64,000 nt of DNA, taken from contig NZ_JALNYS010000006.1 in assembly GCF_023229695.1 (NCBI RefSeq), positions 62,001-126,000 of the forward strand, read 5' to 3'. The translations under genes were made by a program, and so were the position numbers. The notes under the pieces are model-generated. The model worked only from the letters and a program-made list of their open reading frames with translations, was not told the DNA's origin and made no database searches. Positions 15,326 to 23,707 of the stretch are shown here, one piece after another (positions within the stretch are counted from its first letter, which is position 1; every line of letters starts with the position of its first letter). Source of the DNA: Sulfuricurvum sp. (lineage in GTDB: Bacteria > Campylobacterota > Campylobacteria > Campylobacterales > Sulfurimonadaceae).

Positions 15326-16789
15326 ATGAGAAAACTCACTCTAGCAACCACACTCATTTTAGGGACAGCTACATTTGCCACAGCGGCAGATGATTTGATA
15401 TCTGCGTTTAAAGAGGGTAAATTTGACGGTCGGCTCCGATCCCAATATTTTGTGACCGATTGGGATATGCATGAGGGTACCAACAAAGACGCAACCGCAA
15501 CCGGTTTTGCTGTAGGGGGAAGTTTACTTTATAAAACAGCCCCTTTCTATTGGCTAAGTTTCGGAACCGGACTCTATACCACTCAGAATCCGGGCGGATG
15601 GACCGATGTTGAAGACGGCGTCAACATGACCAATTCGACGAAATTCAACGCCACCACCGCCAATGATCTCTTTTTACGCGAAGGAGACGGTGCTACGCCT
15701 CTCTCGGGTACCAATCCGACGACGCTCGTCCCCTATGGAACGGGGTATGCAGTACTGGCCCAGAGCTATCTGCAATACGATATTGCTAAAACAAAAGCTA
15801 CAGCGGGACGATTTTTGATGAGTAACCCGTGGATCACCCCTAACGATACCAAAATGATCCCGATAGCTGTTCAGGGGGGTCAAATCAAATCGAACGATTT
15901 GGCAAATACGACGATTCAAATCGATTATGCCGATAAGATCAAAGAGCGGGGAATGACCCATTTCGGGAATATGGCCGATACGGGCGATACCCCCGATGCC
16001 ATCAAAGCCTATTACACCACCACCTATTCGACAGCGGGAACCCACGGTGAAGCCCCCGATGTCGTGATCGCTGGGGTTACGAACCGTTCGTTCGACAATC
16101 TCGAACTTCAGGGGTGGGTCATGCATTGGGCGGATTTAGTCGATCAGGGACTTCTAGAAGCCAACTACGCAATCGAAGCGGGAGATGCGATTATCACACT
16201 CGGCGGACGATTTATCAAACAAAACGATCAGGGAGCGGGAGCCATTATCAAACCTATGACGAACAACGGTGATACTGATCAAAGTATCGACTCCTATCTG
16301 TGGGCCCTGCGTGCCGTTACCAACTACGGTCCGGCAAAACTACTCCTCTCGGTATCCCATACCGATGACGGTGCGGATATGATCGCTCCGTGGCGCGGAT
16401 TTTTGACACAGGGATATACCCGCAGTATGACCCAAACGGACTGGAATGCCGACACCGATGCGTATAAGGTACAGTTCGATTACGATTTTAATCAAATGGT
16501 TTCTGGACTCAGCGCATTTCTCAGCTACTCCGTTTATAACCGCAATCCGATCAAAAAACCGTACCAGAGCATGACCAACCGCGCCTTCCAAAACGGTGAT
16601 ACGACCCAATGGAATATGGATATCGCCTACAAATGCTCAGGAAGTCTCAAAGGGTTGGAACTCTTGGCCCGCTTTATGGATCAAAACAACGACATCGACA
16701 ACATTAAAACAACCGGCGCGATTGACCCTGCTGCTACATTCGATTCATCAAACCGCGAAATGCGCCTCGAAGCGAACTATCGGTTTTAA
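15326..16789 (+). CDS. Outer-membrane porin (OprD-like, Campylobacterota type)
   Basis: A 487-residue outer-membrane beta-barrel protein with a signal peptide (TFATAA, cleavage near residue 20), an N-terminal 'DGRLRSQYFVTDWD' first strand, many alternating strands with Gly/aromatic girdles, and a C-terminal Phe (LEANYRF). These features match the OprD-like porins of Campylobacterota. It lies 9 bases behind modA with a good ribosome binding site (AAGGAG), so it is probably expressed with molybdate uptake under ModE control. A role in outer-membrane passage of oxyanions is inferred from context. Confidence 0.8.
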   Translation: MRKLTLATTLILGTATFATAADDLISAFKEGKFDGRLRSQYFVTDWDMHEGTNKDATATGFAVGGSLLYKTAPFYWLSFGTGLYTTQNPGGWTDVEDGVNMTNSTKFNATTANDLFLREGDGATPLSGTNPTTLVPYGTGYAVLAQSYLQYDIAKTKATAGRFLMSNPWITPNDTKMIPIAVQGGQIKSNDLANTTIQIDYADKIKERGMTHFGNMADTGDTPDAIKAYYTTTYSTAGTHGEAPDVVIAGVTNRSFDNLELQGWVMHWADLVDQGLLEANYAIEAGDAIITLGGRFIKQNDQGAGAIIKPMTNNGDTDQSIDSYLWALRAVTNYGPAKLLLSVSHTDDGADMIAPWRGFLTQGYTRSMTQTDWNADTDAYKVQFDYDFNQMVSGLSAFLSYSVYNRNPIKKPYQSMTNRAFQNGDTTQWNMDIAYKCSGSLKGLELLARFMDQNNDIDNIKTTGAIDPAATFDSSNREMRLEANYRF

Positions 16790-16826
16790 GCCTTGGCATA
16801 AAGAATGCAGTATAATTAATAAATAA

Positions 16827-16969
16827 CTGACCTTACGCACCTTGTTTTAACAAGTGCGAAAAGGGCAGTTTTTCTCCCGTATCCGAAAGATACGGGAAGC
16901 TTTAGGGGGTTGTAGGGACCCTCGTCCCTGCCACTTTACGGGCTTTGCCCGAAAAGTGCGTAACATCAG
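16827..16969 (+). repeat. Structured MITE-like repeat, copy A
   Basis: A 143 bp element with imperfect 14 bp terminal inverted repeats: CTGACCTTACGCAC at the left end, and the reverse complement of CTGATGTTACGCAC at the right end (12 of 14 identical). Inside are four hairpins: GCAC-TTGTT/AACAAGTGC, CCCGTATC/GATACGGG, AGGGAC/GTCCCT and CGGGC/GCCCG. It separates the modA-porin unit from the methyltransferase-modD-mop-modBC unit. Confidence 0.85.
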
Positions 16970-16989
16970 TGAATAATTGAGGAGATTGA

Positions 16990-17784
16990 ATGTTTTTAGA
17001 ACCGATCGATTTTGCCCGAATGTACCGAGAGCACAAAGCGTCCACCGATTTCAAAGCCAAAAATCGTGACGATTGGGACGAAAAATCGGCCGATATGGCG
17101 CAATCAACGATCAACAGCCCCTACGTCGAGGATTTTATCTCCCGCATGGAACTCTCCGGTGACGAAGTGATCCTCGACATCGGGTGCGGTCCCGGAGCGC
17201 TCACCATCCCACTGGCCAAACGGGTCAAAGAGGTGATCGCCATCGACTTCTCTGCACGGATGCTCGAAGAACTCGAAGCCTACGCCGTGCGTGAAAATGT
17301 ATCTAATATTAAAACATATCATATCGGTTGGGAGGATAACTGGAACCACCTGCCGCAGATCGATATCGTCGTCGCATCCCGTTCGATGGAGGTCTCTGAC
17401 ATCGATGCGGCGCTTACCAAAATGTCAGCTCATGCACGCAAAAGGTGTTATCTTACCTACAAAGTGGGGGGGAGTTTTGTCGATATGAACATCCTCGACT
17501 ATATCGGCAAAAAGGTAAAAACCAAACCCGACTACTGGTACATCCCCATCATCCTCTACTCTCACGGATTCCTCCCCCGCGTCGATTACATCGAAACAGG
17601 ACGGGGAAGTGTCCGAAGCGGGAGTGAAGAGGAGTTCGTCGAATCACTGATCTGGAGCATCGGAACGCTTGAGGAGGAGTATCAGGAGAAAGCACGAGAG
17701 TATTATCGAGAGGTGATCGTCGCTCAAAGCCGCCCTCCTCGTCCGGTTAGCTGGGCATTTATTTCGTGGGAGACGACAAAATGA
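16990..17784 (+). CDS. Class I SAM-dependent methyltransferase
   Basis: A 264-residue Rossmann-fold methyltransferase with motif I VILDIGCGPGALT (about 59-71), an acidic motif II (EVIAIDFSARML) and motif post-I regions. GGAG precedes the ATG. Its stop overlaps the modD start (ATGA), tying it to molybdate transport genes. The substrate is unknown; a link to molybdenum cofactor or metabolite chemistry is suggested only by its position. Confidence 0.8.
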   Translation: MFLEPIDFARMYREHKASTDFKAKNRDDWDEKSADMAQSTINSPYVEDFISRMELSGDEVILDIGCGPGALTIPLAKRVKEVIAIDFSARMLEELEAYAVRENVSNIKTYHIGWEDNWNHLPQIDIVVASRSMEVSDIDAALTKMSAHARKRCYLTYKVGGSFVDMNILDYIGKKVKTKPDYWYIPIILYSHGFLPRVDYIETGRGSVRSGSEEEFVESLIWSIGTLEEEYQEKAREYYREVIVAQSRPPRPVSWAFISWETTK

Positions 17785-18629
17785 TCACCCTAACCGATTT
17801 TGAACTCGAATCCCTCCTCGCCGAAGACGTCCCCTACGGTGATCTCACGACCGTATCACTGGGAATCACCGACCGGCGTGCCCGCATCACCTTCGCCACC
17901 CGTGAACGTCCTCTCGTCGTCTCCTCCATGGAAGAGGCGGTGCGTTTGTGCGGACTCTACGGTTTGGAGATTGACGGTTTCGTCAAATCGGGAACCCTTG
18001 TCCCGCCCAATAGCGTCTTTCTCGAAGCCCACGGCGAAGCGGGGAATATCCACCGCATCTGGAAGTCCGTCCAAAACCTCATCGATTATGCAAGCGGGAT
18101 CGCCACCTATACTCGCGAAGCGGTACTTTTAGCCCGCACCATCAATCCCGATATCGTCGTCGCCACCACCCGAAAAACCACCCCTTTTACGAAAAAAATC
18201 GCCATCAAAGCGGTCGAATCGGGCGGCGGCGTGGCACACCGTCTGGGACTCTCCGAATCGATCCTTGTTTTCGATTACCACCGTGTTTTTTTCCCGAATG
18301 ATGAAGCCTTTGCGGCGGCATTGCAAACGATGAAAAAAACGAACCTCGAGAAAAAGGTCGTCATCGAAACCGAAAATGTGGATGAGGCGTTGAAGTTTGC
18401 CGCGATGGGGGCCGATATCCTCCAGCTGGAGAAAATGCCCCTCACCAAACTGGCCGATGCCGTTCGCGAAATTCGTTTAATATTTCCTAATATTATACTA
18501 ATAGCAACCGGGGGAATCAGTGCCAAAAATATCGCCGAATATGCCGGAACGGGAGTCGATATGATCGTCACCTCATCACCCTACAGCGCGCAAAGCGCCG
18601 ATATCAAAGTGAGAATAGAGGTATTATGA
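17781..18629 (+). CDS. modD: ModD, quinolinate phosphoribosyltransferase-like protein
   Basis: A 282-residue ModD of the nicotinate-nucleotide pyrophosphorylase fold. The frame extends to a GTG at 17766, but the ATG at 17781 overlaps the methyltransferase stop (ATGA) and follows GGGAG, so it is chosen. Family features include 'EDVPYGDLTT' near the N-terminus, 'TTRKTTPFTKKIAIKAVESGG' (shown in part: TTRKTTPFTKK) and 'IIETENVDEALKFA'-like strands in the C-terminal barrel. ModD is regularly found with molybdate transporters, but its reaction is not established. It is linked by ATGA to the next gene. Confidence 0.88.
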   Translation: MITLTDFELESLLAEDVPYGDLTTVSLGITDRRARITFATRERPLVVSSMEEAVRLCGLYGLEIDGFVKSGTLVPPNSVFLEAHGEAGNIHRIWKSVQNLIDYASGIATYTREAVLLARTINPDIVVATTRKTTPFTKKIAIKAVESGGGVAHRLGLSESILVFDYHRVFFPNDEAFAAALQTMKKTNLEKKVVIETENVDEALKFAAMGADILQLEKMPLTKLADAVREIRLIFPNIILIATGGISAKNIAEYAGTGVDMIVTSSPYSAQSADIKVRIEVL

Positions 18630-19021
18630 ACACCCTCCCCGCCACCATCACCGCCGTAACCGCCTCCGAGCACCTCAGCCTTCTCACCGTCGACGTACGA
18701 GATGAGCCGTTTCACCTCCTCCTCGCCGAAGCCTCCGAGGCTCTGATCGGGAACAGCGTCACATTGGCGTTTAAAGAGACCGAAGTGATCCTCTCCACAC
18801 ACTCCGCCGCCACAACGGCCAATAGTGCGCGCGCCATCGTGCAAAAGATCGAATCGGGGATTGTCCTCTCCCAAATCACCCTCGCCTATCATGAGACGAA
18901 CCTCATCGCGCTGGTGCCGACCCTGACGTTTAACAGCCTTGCCATCCATGAGGGGGACGAGGTGAGCTGGATGGTGCAGCCCTCCGAAATATCTCTATTG
19001 AGAGGTACCCATGGAATCTGA
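18626..19021 (+). CDS. Di-Mop (TOBE) molybdate-binding protein
   Basis: A 131-residue protein made of two Mop/TOBE-like domains (about 1-62 and 65-129). The first has 'PATITAVTASEHLSLLTVDV' and the second 'ARAIVQKIESGIVLSQITLA', the typical small beta-barrel repeat that binds molybdate in molbindins and in ModE/ModC tails. Start overlaps modD by four bases and its end overlaps modB by 11 bases. It may store molybdate or sense it; ModC here has only a short C-terminal region, so this protein may supply the missing TOBE function. Confidence 0.75.
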   Translation: MNTLPATITAVTASEHLSLLTVDVRDEPFHLLLAEASEALIGNSVTLAFKETEVILSTHSAATTANSARAIVQKIESGIVLSQITLAYHETNLIALVPTLTFNSLAIHEGDEVSWMVQPSEISLLRGTHGI

Positions 19022-19685
19022 ATTCATCAGCACGATGGCCCTCACCTTTGAGTTGGCTGCGGTTACCACCGTTATCTTACTGCTCATCGGTATCCCCTTA
19101 GCCGCATTTTTAGCATTCAGTCAAACACGCTTCAAAAGCATCATTGAAACCATCGTCAGTATGCCTCTCGTATTGCCCCCCTCGGTGCTGGGTTTTTATC
19201 TCCTCCTCGCCTTTAGTCCCGCTTCGTTTATCGGAGAATTTTTAACCTCTCACGGGATACGGCTGGCCTTTAGTTTCGAGGGGCTGGTGATCGGCTCCGT
19301 CCTCTTCAGCCTCCCGTTTATGGTTCATCCGATCCAGTCGGCGCTCTCAGGGGTTCCAAGAACGATCTTCGAAGCCTCTTATACCCTCGGCAAATCGAAA
19401 CTCGAGACGATGATACGGGTGATCCTCCCCACCATCCGTCACGGTCTTATCTCGGGGATTGTCCTCGCCTTTGCCCACACCGTCGGAGAGTTCGGGGTGA
19501 TATTGATGATCGGGGGAAATATCCCGGGTGAAACCCGCGTCGCCTCGATCGCCATCTACGACGAGGTCGAATCGCTCAACTACGCCATGGCGCACCAATA
19601 CGCCCTCACCCTTTTCGCGGTGACCTTTGCGATACTCCTCCTCGTCTATACCCTCAATAAAAAATCGCTCGGGGGGATTCGATGA
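19011..19685 (+). CDS. modB: Molybdate ABC transporter permease ModB
   Basis: A 224-residue inner-membrane permease with about five transmembrane helices and the ABC-permease EAA-type loop 'EASYTLGKSKLETMIRVILP' (about 122-141), ending in G-x-x-x-x-x-x-P style. 'PLVLPPSVLGFYLL' is a ModB signature. It partners ModC and ModA. The gene overlaps both neighbours (11 and 4 bases), so translation is coupled. Confidence 0.92.
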   Translation: MESEFISTMALTFELAAVTTVILLLIGIPLAAFLAFSQTRFKSIIETIVSMPLVLPPSVLGFYLLLAFSPASFIGEFLTSHGIRLAFSFEGLVIGSVLFSLPFMVHPIQSALSGVPRTIFEASYTLGKSKLETMIRVILPTIRHGLISGIVLAFAHTVGEFGVILMIGGNIPGETRVASIAIYDEVESLNYAMAHQYALTLFAVTFAILLLVYTLNKKSLGGIR

Positions 19686-20557
19686 TATTAATCAATATTA
19701 AAAAGCATCTCGATACCGCCGATGGGGCGTTGGAAGCCCATTATGAGCTAAACATCCACGACGGCGAATTTCTCACCCTGTTCGGAACCTCCGGTGCGGG
19801 GAAAACAACGTTGCTTCGGATGATTGCGGGGTTGGAGACCCCGCACAGCGGAGTGATCGACGTGGACGGTGAGGTGTGGTTTGATTCGGAAAAAAAGATT
19901 AATCTTCCCCCCCAGAAACGGAGTGTCGGTTTTGTCTTCCAAGACTACGCCCTCTTCCCGACGATGAGTGTGCGCGAAAACCTCCTCTTTGCCGCCGAAA
20001 ACACAGCGCAGCGTCGCACCGTGGATGAGCTGATCGGCCTCGTCGAACTCTCCGCCCTCGCAGACCGTCTCCCCGCCACCCTCTCAGGGGGGCAAAAACA
20101 GCGGGTTGCCCTTGCCCGCGCGTTGGTACGCCATCCCAAAATTTTGCTCCTCGACGAACCCCTTTCCGCGCTCGATCCCTCCATGCGCCAAAAGCTTCAG
20201 GATGAGCTCTCCCTTATCCACTCCCGCGTAGGGGTCACGACGCTGCTGGTGAGCCACGACATCGCCGAAACGGTCAAACTCTCCGACCGTCTCGCCTCGG
20301 TGGTGTCGGGACGGATCGAGTCCATTTCTCCTCCGATGGAGTTTTTCTCTCCCCAAACCCTCAGCGGCAAACTTCAGCTGATCGGCGAGGTACTCAAAAT
20401 CGAGGAAGATTTTCCGGTCAGTATCGTCACCCTCCTCGTCGGCACCTCCGTCGTCCGCACCGTCTTGAGCAACGCAGAGGCTTCAGATCTAAGGATAGGA
20501 GGACACGCTATAATTTCGACCAAAGCGTTCAATCCAATATTGATACCATTACCCTAA
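19682..20557 (+). CDS. modC: Molybdate ABC transporter ATPase ModC
   Basis: A 291-residue ABC ATPase. Walker A is GTSGAGKT (35-42), the signature is LSGGQKQR (134-141), Walker B is ILLLDEP (about 154-160), and the switch histidine is in LLVSHD. The C-terminal 60 residues look like one short TOBE-like domain. ATGA overlap with modB. It powers molybdate uptake with ModA and ModB. Confidence 0.92.
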   Translation: MILINIKKHLDTADGALEAHYELNIHDGEFLTLFGTSGAGKTTLLRMIAGLETPHSGVIDVDGEVWFDSEKKINLPPQKRSVGFVFQDYALFPTMSVRENLLFAAENTAQRRTVDELIGLVELSALADRLPATLSGGQKQRVALARALVRHPKILLLDEPLSALDPSMRQKLQDELSLIHSRVGVTTLLVSHDIAETVKLSDRLASVVSGRIESISPPMEFFSPQTLSGKLQLIGEVLKIEEDFPVSIVTLLVGTSVVRTVLSNAEASDLRIGGHAIISTKAFNPILIPLP

Positions 20558-20566
20558 GGAGCTATC

Positions 20567-21040
20567 ATGACTATCACCAAAGACTGCATCGTCACCCTCG
20601 ATTATCACATCAACGACACGGAGGGGAACCTTCTGCACGAAGAGGAAGAATCGCTCGTCTATCTCCACGGCAATTACGGACACATCTTCCCTACGGTTGA
20701 ACAAGCTCTGGAGGGGAAAAAGATCGGCGAGTCGTTCACCGTGACCCTATCGGCGGATAAAGCATTCGGCAATTATGATCCCTCACTGGTGGTCACCGAA
20801 GCACTCAGCGAACTCCCGACAGAGGTAAGTGTCGGGATGGAGCTGGACGGCTATTTTGATGAGGATACCGATGACGTCGTTATCTACACCGTCACCGAGA
20901 TCGACGGTGATCATGCCACACTTGATGGAAATCACCCGCTTGCCGGGATGGATCTCGTTTTCGAAGGGACGGTTTTAGATATCCACGAAGCGACCAAACA
21001 GGAAATTGAAGAGATATTAGCGTTTAATAAAGATCATTAA
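20567..21040 (+). CDS. slyD: SlyD-type FKBP peptidyl-prolyl isomerase, copy 1
   Basis: A 157-residue FKBP-fold isomerase with the inserted-flap (IF) chaperone domain: 'LVYLHGNYGHIFPTVEQALEGKKIGESF' region (cut: LVYLHGNYGHIFPTVEQAL) and 'DGNHPLAGMDLVFEGTV' near the C-terminus. It lacks the His/Cys-rich metal tail of E. coli SlyD. It starts 9 bases after modC behind GGAG, so it may be read from the mod operon. Folding help for metalloenzymes would fit but is inferred. Confidence 0.88.
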   Translation: MTITKDCIVTLDYHINDTEGNLLHEEEESLVYLHGNYGHIFPTVEQALEGKKIGESFTVTLSADKAFGNYDPSLVVTEALSELPTEVSVGMELDGYFDEDTDDVVIYTVTEIDGDHATLDGNHPLAGMDLVFEGTVLDIHEATKQEIEEILAFNKDH

Positions 21041-21052
21041 CCAAGGAACTTT

Positions 21053-21532
21053 ATGACTATCACCAAAAACATCGTCGTCACCCTCGACTACCAAGTCTAT
21101 AACTCCCAAGGCGACCTCATCGATCCGGGTGAATCCCCCCTCGTCTATCTGCACGGCGGGTATGACAACCTCTTTATTCCGGTCGAACAAGAACTGGAAG
21201 GGAAAAATATCGGCGATACACTCAGAGTTGCCATGAGTGCCGAAGAGGCGTTTGGCCCCTATAGAGAAGAGCTTGTCGTTACCGAATCTCTGAGCGATCT
21301 CCCCGACGATCTGGAAATCGGGATGGAGATTGAGGGGTATTTGGAGAGTGCGGAGGATGACGTGATCATCTATCGTGTCGTACAAATCGATACCGACACC
21401 GCGATCATGGATGCCAATCACCCGCTTGCGGGAAAGGATATCGTTTTTGAAGCGACGGTAACAGCAATCCGAGCCGCCAGCAAGAAAGAGATTGCGGCCA
21501 AACACTTTATCCCGCTGTGGAGCGCTTCATAA
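21053..21532 (+). CDS. SlyD-type FKBP peptidyl-prolyl isomerase, copy 2
   Basis: A 159-residue paralogue of the preceding gene, starting with the same MTITK and sharing the IF-domain and 'ANHPLAGKDIVFEATV' elements. The two genes are 12 bases apart, a clear tandem duplication. Divergence is considerable (different flap loop, no acidic tail), so the copies have probably specialised. A strong hairpin follows at 21548. Confidence 0.85.
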   Translation: MTITKNIVVTLDYQVYNSQGDLIDPGESPLVYLHGGYDNLFIPVEQELEGKNIGDTLRVAMSAEEAFGPYREELVVTESLSDLPDDLEIGMEIEGYLESAEDDVIIYRVVQIDTDTAIMDANHPLAGKDIVFEATVTAIRAASKKEIAAKHFIPLWSAS

Positions 21533-21547
21533 CGCTTTGATCATCTG

Positions 21548-21575
21548 TTTTCCCTTTTCCGAAAGAAAGGGAAAA
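21548..21575 (+). terminator. Hairpin after the slyD pair
   Basis: TTTTCCCTTT (21548-21557) and AAAGGGAAAA (21566-21575) form a perfect 10 bp stem with an 8-base loop, 13 bases after the second slyD stop. The T-rich 5' arm and A-rich 3' arm could terminate transcription on the reverse strand and cap the mod-slyD transcript on the forward strand. Confidence 0.6.
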
Positions 21576-21825
21576 ATATGGATTTTAAACACCACCTCTT
21601 TTGCCTCTACTATCGACTTTCGTGTCACTTCCCCCATTGTTGAGGCAAATATCTGCCAGTATGCCGAGATGAACCAGTGGAGACGGTTATTAAATTCAAC
21701 ACCATTCAGATTTCCTTTCTTGTATAACGGAGCTAATTTGTCACGGGGTGCTCTTTTTTAGCTTATCGGGAGTAAAACTAACCATTCAATTTCTTTTCAC
21801 TATCTCTTCACAACAAGGAGGCGTT

Positions 21826-22707
21826 ATGAAACGGATTATCACTCTCTATACCGAAAATCGCAATACCATCCATTTTTATCTCAAAAATTGTCTGCTGAAT
21901 TTTTCGGTATCAACCGTGGAAGGGACGAATTTACAGCGTTTTTTTGAAACCGAAAAATCGGCACATACCATCTACGCCGTTAACCGCGATTTTATCCAGA
22001 TCACCCCCGATTACGGACGTAAATATTACGACAGTGACCGGATCGGAAAAAATAAACAGCTCTATTTTCAGGCAATCAGTTTTGAAAACGACCCTATTTT
22101 CATCACCAATCCCTATTTGCATCATATCACCGGATTACCGTCACTGACCGTCGTCAAACACGAAACCGATCACTACATCGTCATCGATTTCGATATGTTC
22201 AAACTCCTTCAAGAGCTGCGCCTCGTCGAATACAACGGCCTCTTTGAAAAAATCAACAAAACGGTGATGGGATTTGGAGGATTGCTGTTGGGACTGGTTG
22301 CCGCATTCTTGATCCTGTATGGAGGGTATATGTTTGGCCGTATGCTTTTTATCCCGGTGGGAAATGACCGGATACTGCATCAGATTTTCATGTCGGTCAT
22401 ATCGATCACCATCGGGATGGCTATTTACGATCTGGCCAAAACGATGATTGAAAACGAGGTCCTCTTCAAAACCCTCGACTCCTCCAATGAGATTCAAAGC
22501 AGGATATTGAGTAAATTCCTCACCTCCATCATTATCGCCCTCTCGATTGAATCGCTGATGGCGGTCTTTAAAATCGTCCTTGATGATTACAGCAAACTGG
22601 TCAACGCCCTGTACCTGATCCTCAGCGTAACCTTACTGATCGTCGGGACAGGGTTTTACAACTATTTCAGCCGTCCCTCACGGCGAAGCGACAGCCGCTC
22701 CGGCTGA
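21826..22707 (+). CDS. Conserved membrane protein, unknown function
   Basis: A 293-residue protein starting at ATG 21826 behind AAGGAGG; an upstream in-frame extension to 21748 lacks a ribosome binding site. Residues 1-145 form a soluble domain (MKRIITLYTENRNTIHFYLK), then four hydrophobic segments follow at about 162-185, 195-220, 240-262 and 268-288. The soluble part resembles a sensory input domain in its 'NRDFIQITPDYGRKYY...SDRIGKNKQLYF' pattern, but I do not recognise the family. It stands alone between the slyD hairpin and the 22889 gene. Confidence 0.65.
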   Translation: MKRIITLYTENRNTIHFYLKNCLLNFSVSTVEGTNLQRFFETEKSAHTIYAVNRDFIQITPDYGRKYYDSDRIGKNKQLYFQAISFENDPIFITNPYLHHITGLPSLTVVKHETDHYIVIDFDMFKLLQELRLVEYNGLFEKINKTVMGFGGLLLGLVAAFLILYGGYMFGRMLFIPVGNDRILHQIFMSVISITIGMAIYDLAKTMIENEVLFKTLDSSNEIQSRILSKFLTSIIIALSIESLMAVFKIVLDDYSKLVNALYLILSVTLLIVGTGFYNYFSRPSRRSDSRSG

Positions 22708-22888
22708 TCCCCCCTCCAAAAAAGCGCCTCGAACCCGAATCAACGCTTCACACTCGCTGATGTACGCTTCAAAAAAATATTAAAACATACTTTACGAAAC
22801 TGATCTCGTCTACCCCAAACCGAGCCGATACAGTAAGAGATTAGCCAAAAATCACTACAATACGCCCATACGAAAATAAGGATCTTCC

Positions 22889-23233
22889 ATCAAACCCTCA
22901 AACACCTATAAAAAACCGGCTCCGAAACGGGACTATTCCAAACCTTCTCCGAACTTTTCGCGTAAAGCACCGCCGAAAAAAGAGAGCATTGAAACCACTC
23001 AAAAAAATGAGATTAAAGAGATGTTTATGCATTGGTTCCGCTCCAGCAGAGCCGTTGCCGGTCATGTCATGACCAAAGAGGATGTTATCAAGGCGATTTT
23101 AAAAAAAATTGATTCGAAGCAAGATCGCGCTTTCACTCTGGCGATGGATGAACTGAAAAACGACGCTCTGATCGACATCAAAGAGGACGGAGTTACCCTC
23201 GTGTTGACGGAAAAAGGGGCAGACCTGCTTTAG
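22889..23233 (+). CDS. Small basic protein with probable ATC start codon
   Basis: The obvious ATG-initiated frame begins at 23021, but the same frame is open for 44 more codons upstream and reads as protein-like (KPSNTYKKPAPKRDYSKPSP..., Lys/Pro/Ser-rich). It has no ATG, GTG or TTG. An ATC at 22889 lies six bases after AAGGA (22878-22882), ideal spacing, and TACAAT at 22856-22861 can serve as a -10 box. The protein would be 114 residues: a disordered basic N-terminus and a C-terminal winged-helix-like domain (TKEDVIKAILKKI...VLTEKGADLL). Function unknown. The alternative is a 70-residue protein from 23021 with no ribosome binding site. Confidence 0.55.
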   Translation: MKPSNTYKKPAPKRDYSKPSPNFSRKAPPKKESIETTQKNEIKEMFMHWFRSSRAVAGHVMTKEDVIKAILKKIDSKQDRAFTLAMDELKNDALIDIKEDGVTLVLTEKGADLL

Positions 23234-23236
23234 AAG

Positions 23237-23329
23237 CTGACCTTACACACCTTTTTCAAAAGGGGCAAAATAGCTCAGTAATCTCCAGCATCCGAAAGAT
23301 GCGGGTAGCTTCAGGGGGTGGTAACATCA
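23237..23329 (+). repeat. Structured MITE-like repeat, copy B (deleted)
   Basis: It starts CTGACCTTACACAC, keeps the GCATCCGAAAGATGC hairpin, then jumps from GGGGGTGG directly to the right end GTAACATCAC. The two right-hand hairpins are missing. It lies between the 22889 gene and the convergent 23588 gene. Confidence 0.75.
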
Positions 23330-23348
23330 CTTAAAAGCTCCCCATCCC

Positions 23349-23588
23349 CTATCGGCGGTACTGTTGATAAAGGTGCTCTTCAAGCTGTATCACATCGGAA
23401 ATCCCCCGTTTTTCAACCATCTGCCGGGAGAGTTCGTCGTCCATCAAAATATCCAACATCTCATCAGGGCTGATCAGATTGTCAACACTGCGGATAAACT
23501 CCAGTAAGAGCTGAAAGTTATCAAATCCCATCCGATTTGAGTATTCCTGTTTAAAAACTTTAAATTGATTCCAGTTTATTTGTGTCAT
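23349..23588 (-). CDS. Hypothetical small protein
   Basis: A 79-residue acidic, helical protein starting MTQINWNQFKVFKQEYS. The frame extends upstream to 23660, but GGAAGAG before the ATG at 23588 supports the shorter form. No recognised domain. It is divergent from the secreted-protein gene at 23708. Confidence 0.55.
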   Translation of the reverse strand: MTQINWNQFKVFKQEYSNRMGFDNFQLLLEFIRSVDNLISPDEMLDILMDDELSRQMVEKRGISDVIQLEEHLYQQYRR

Positions 23589-23707
23589 CTCTTTCTCTTC
23601 CGTATCTTTTATGGCAATGATATAGAATTCTTCTATCCATTGTATTCCCGATTCTAACAAAAATCCGGCTCAAATAGAGTAAAATTCCAATCATTTAAGG
23701 GATCAAC

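Noticed and set aside
21492..21761. An 89-codon frame after the second slyD gene
   Set aside because: It runs through the perfect hairpin at 21548-21575, starts inside slyD without a ribosome binding site and has no coding character.
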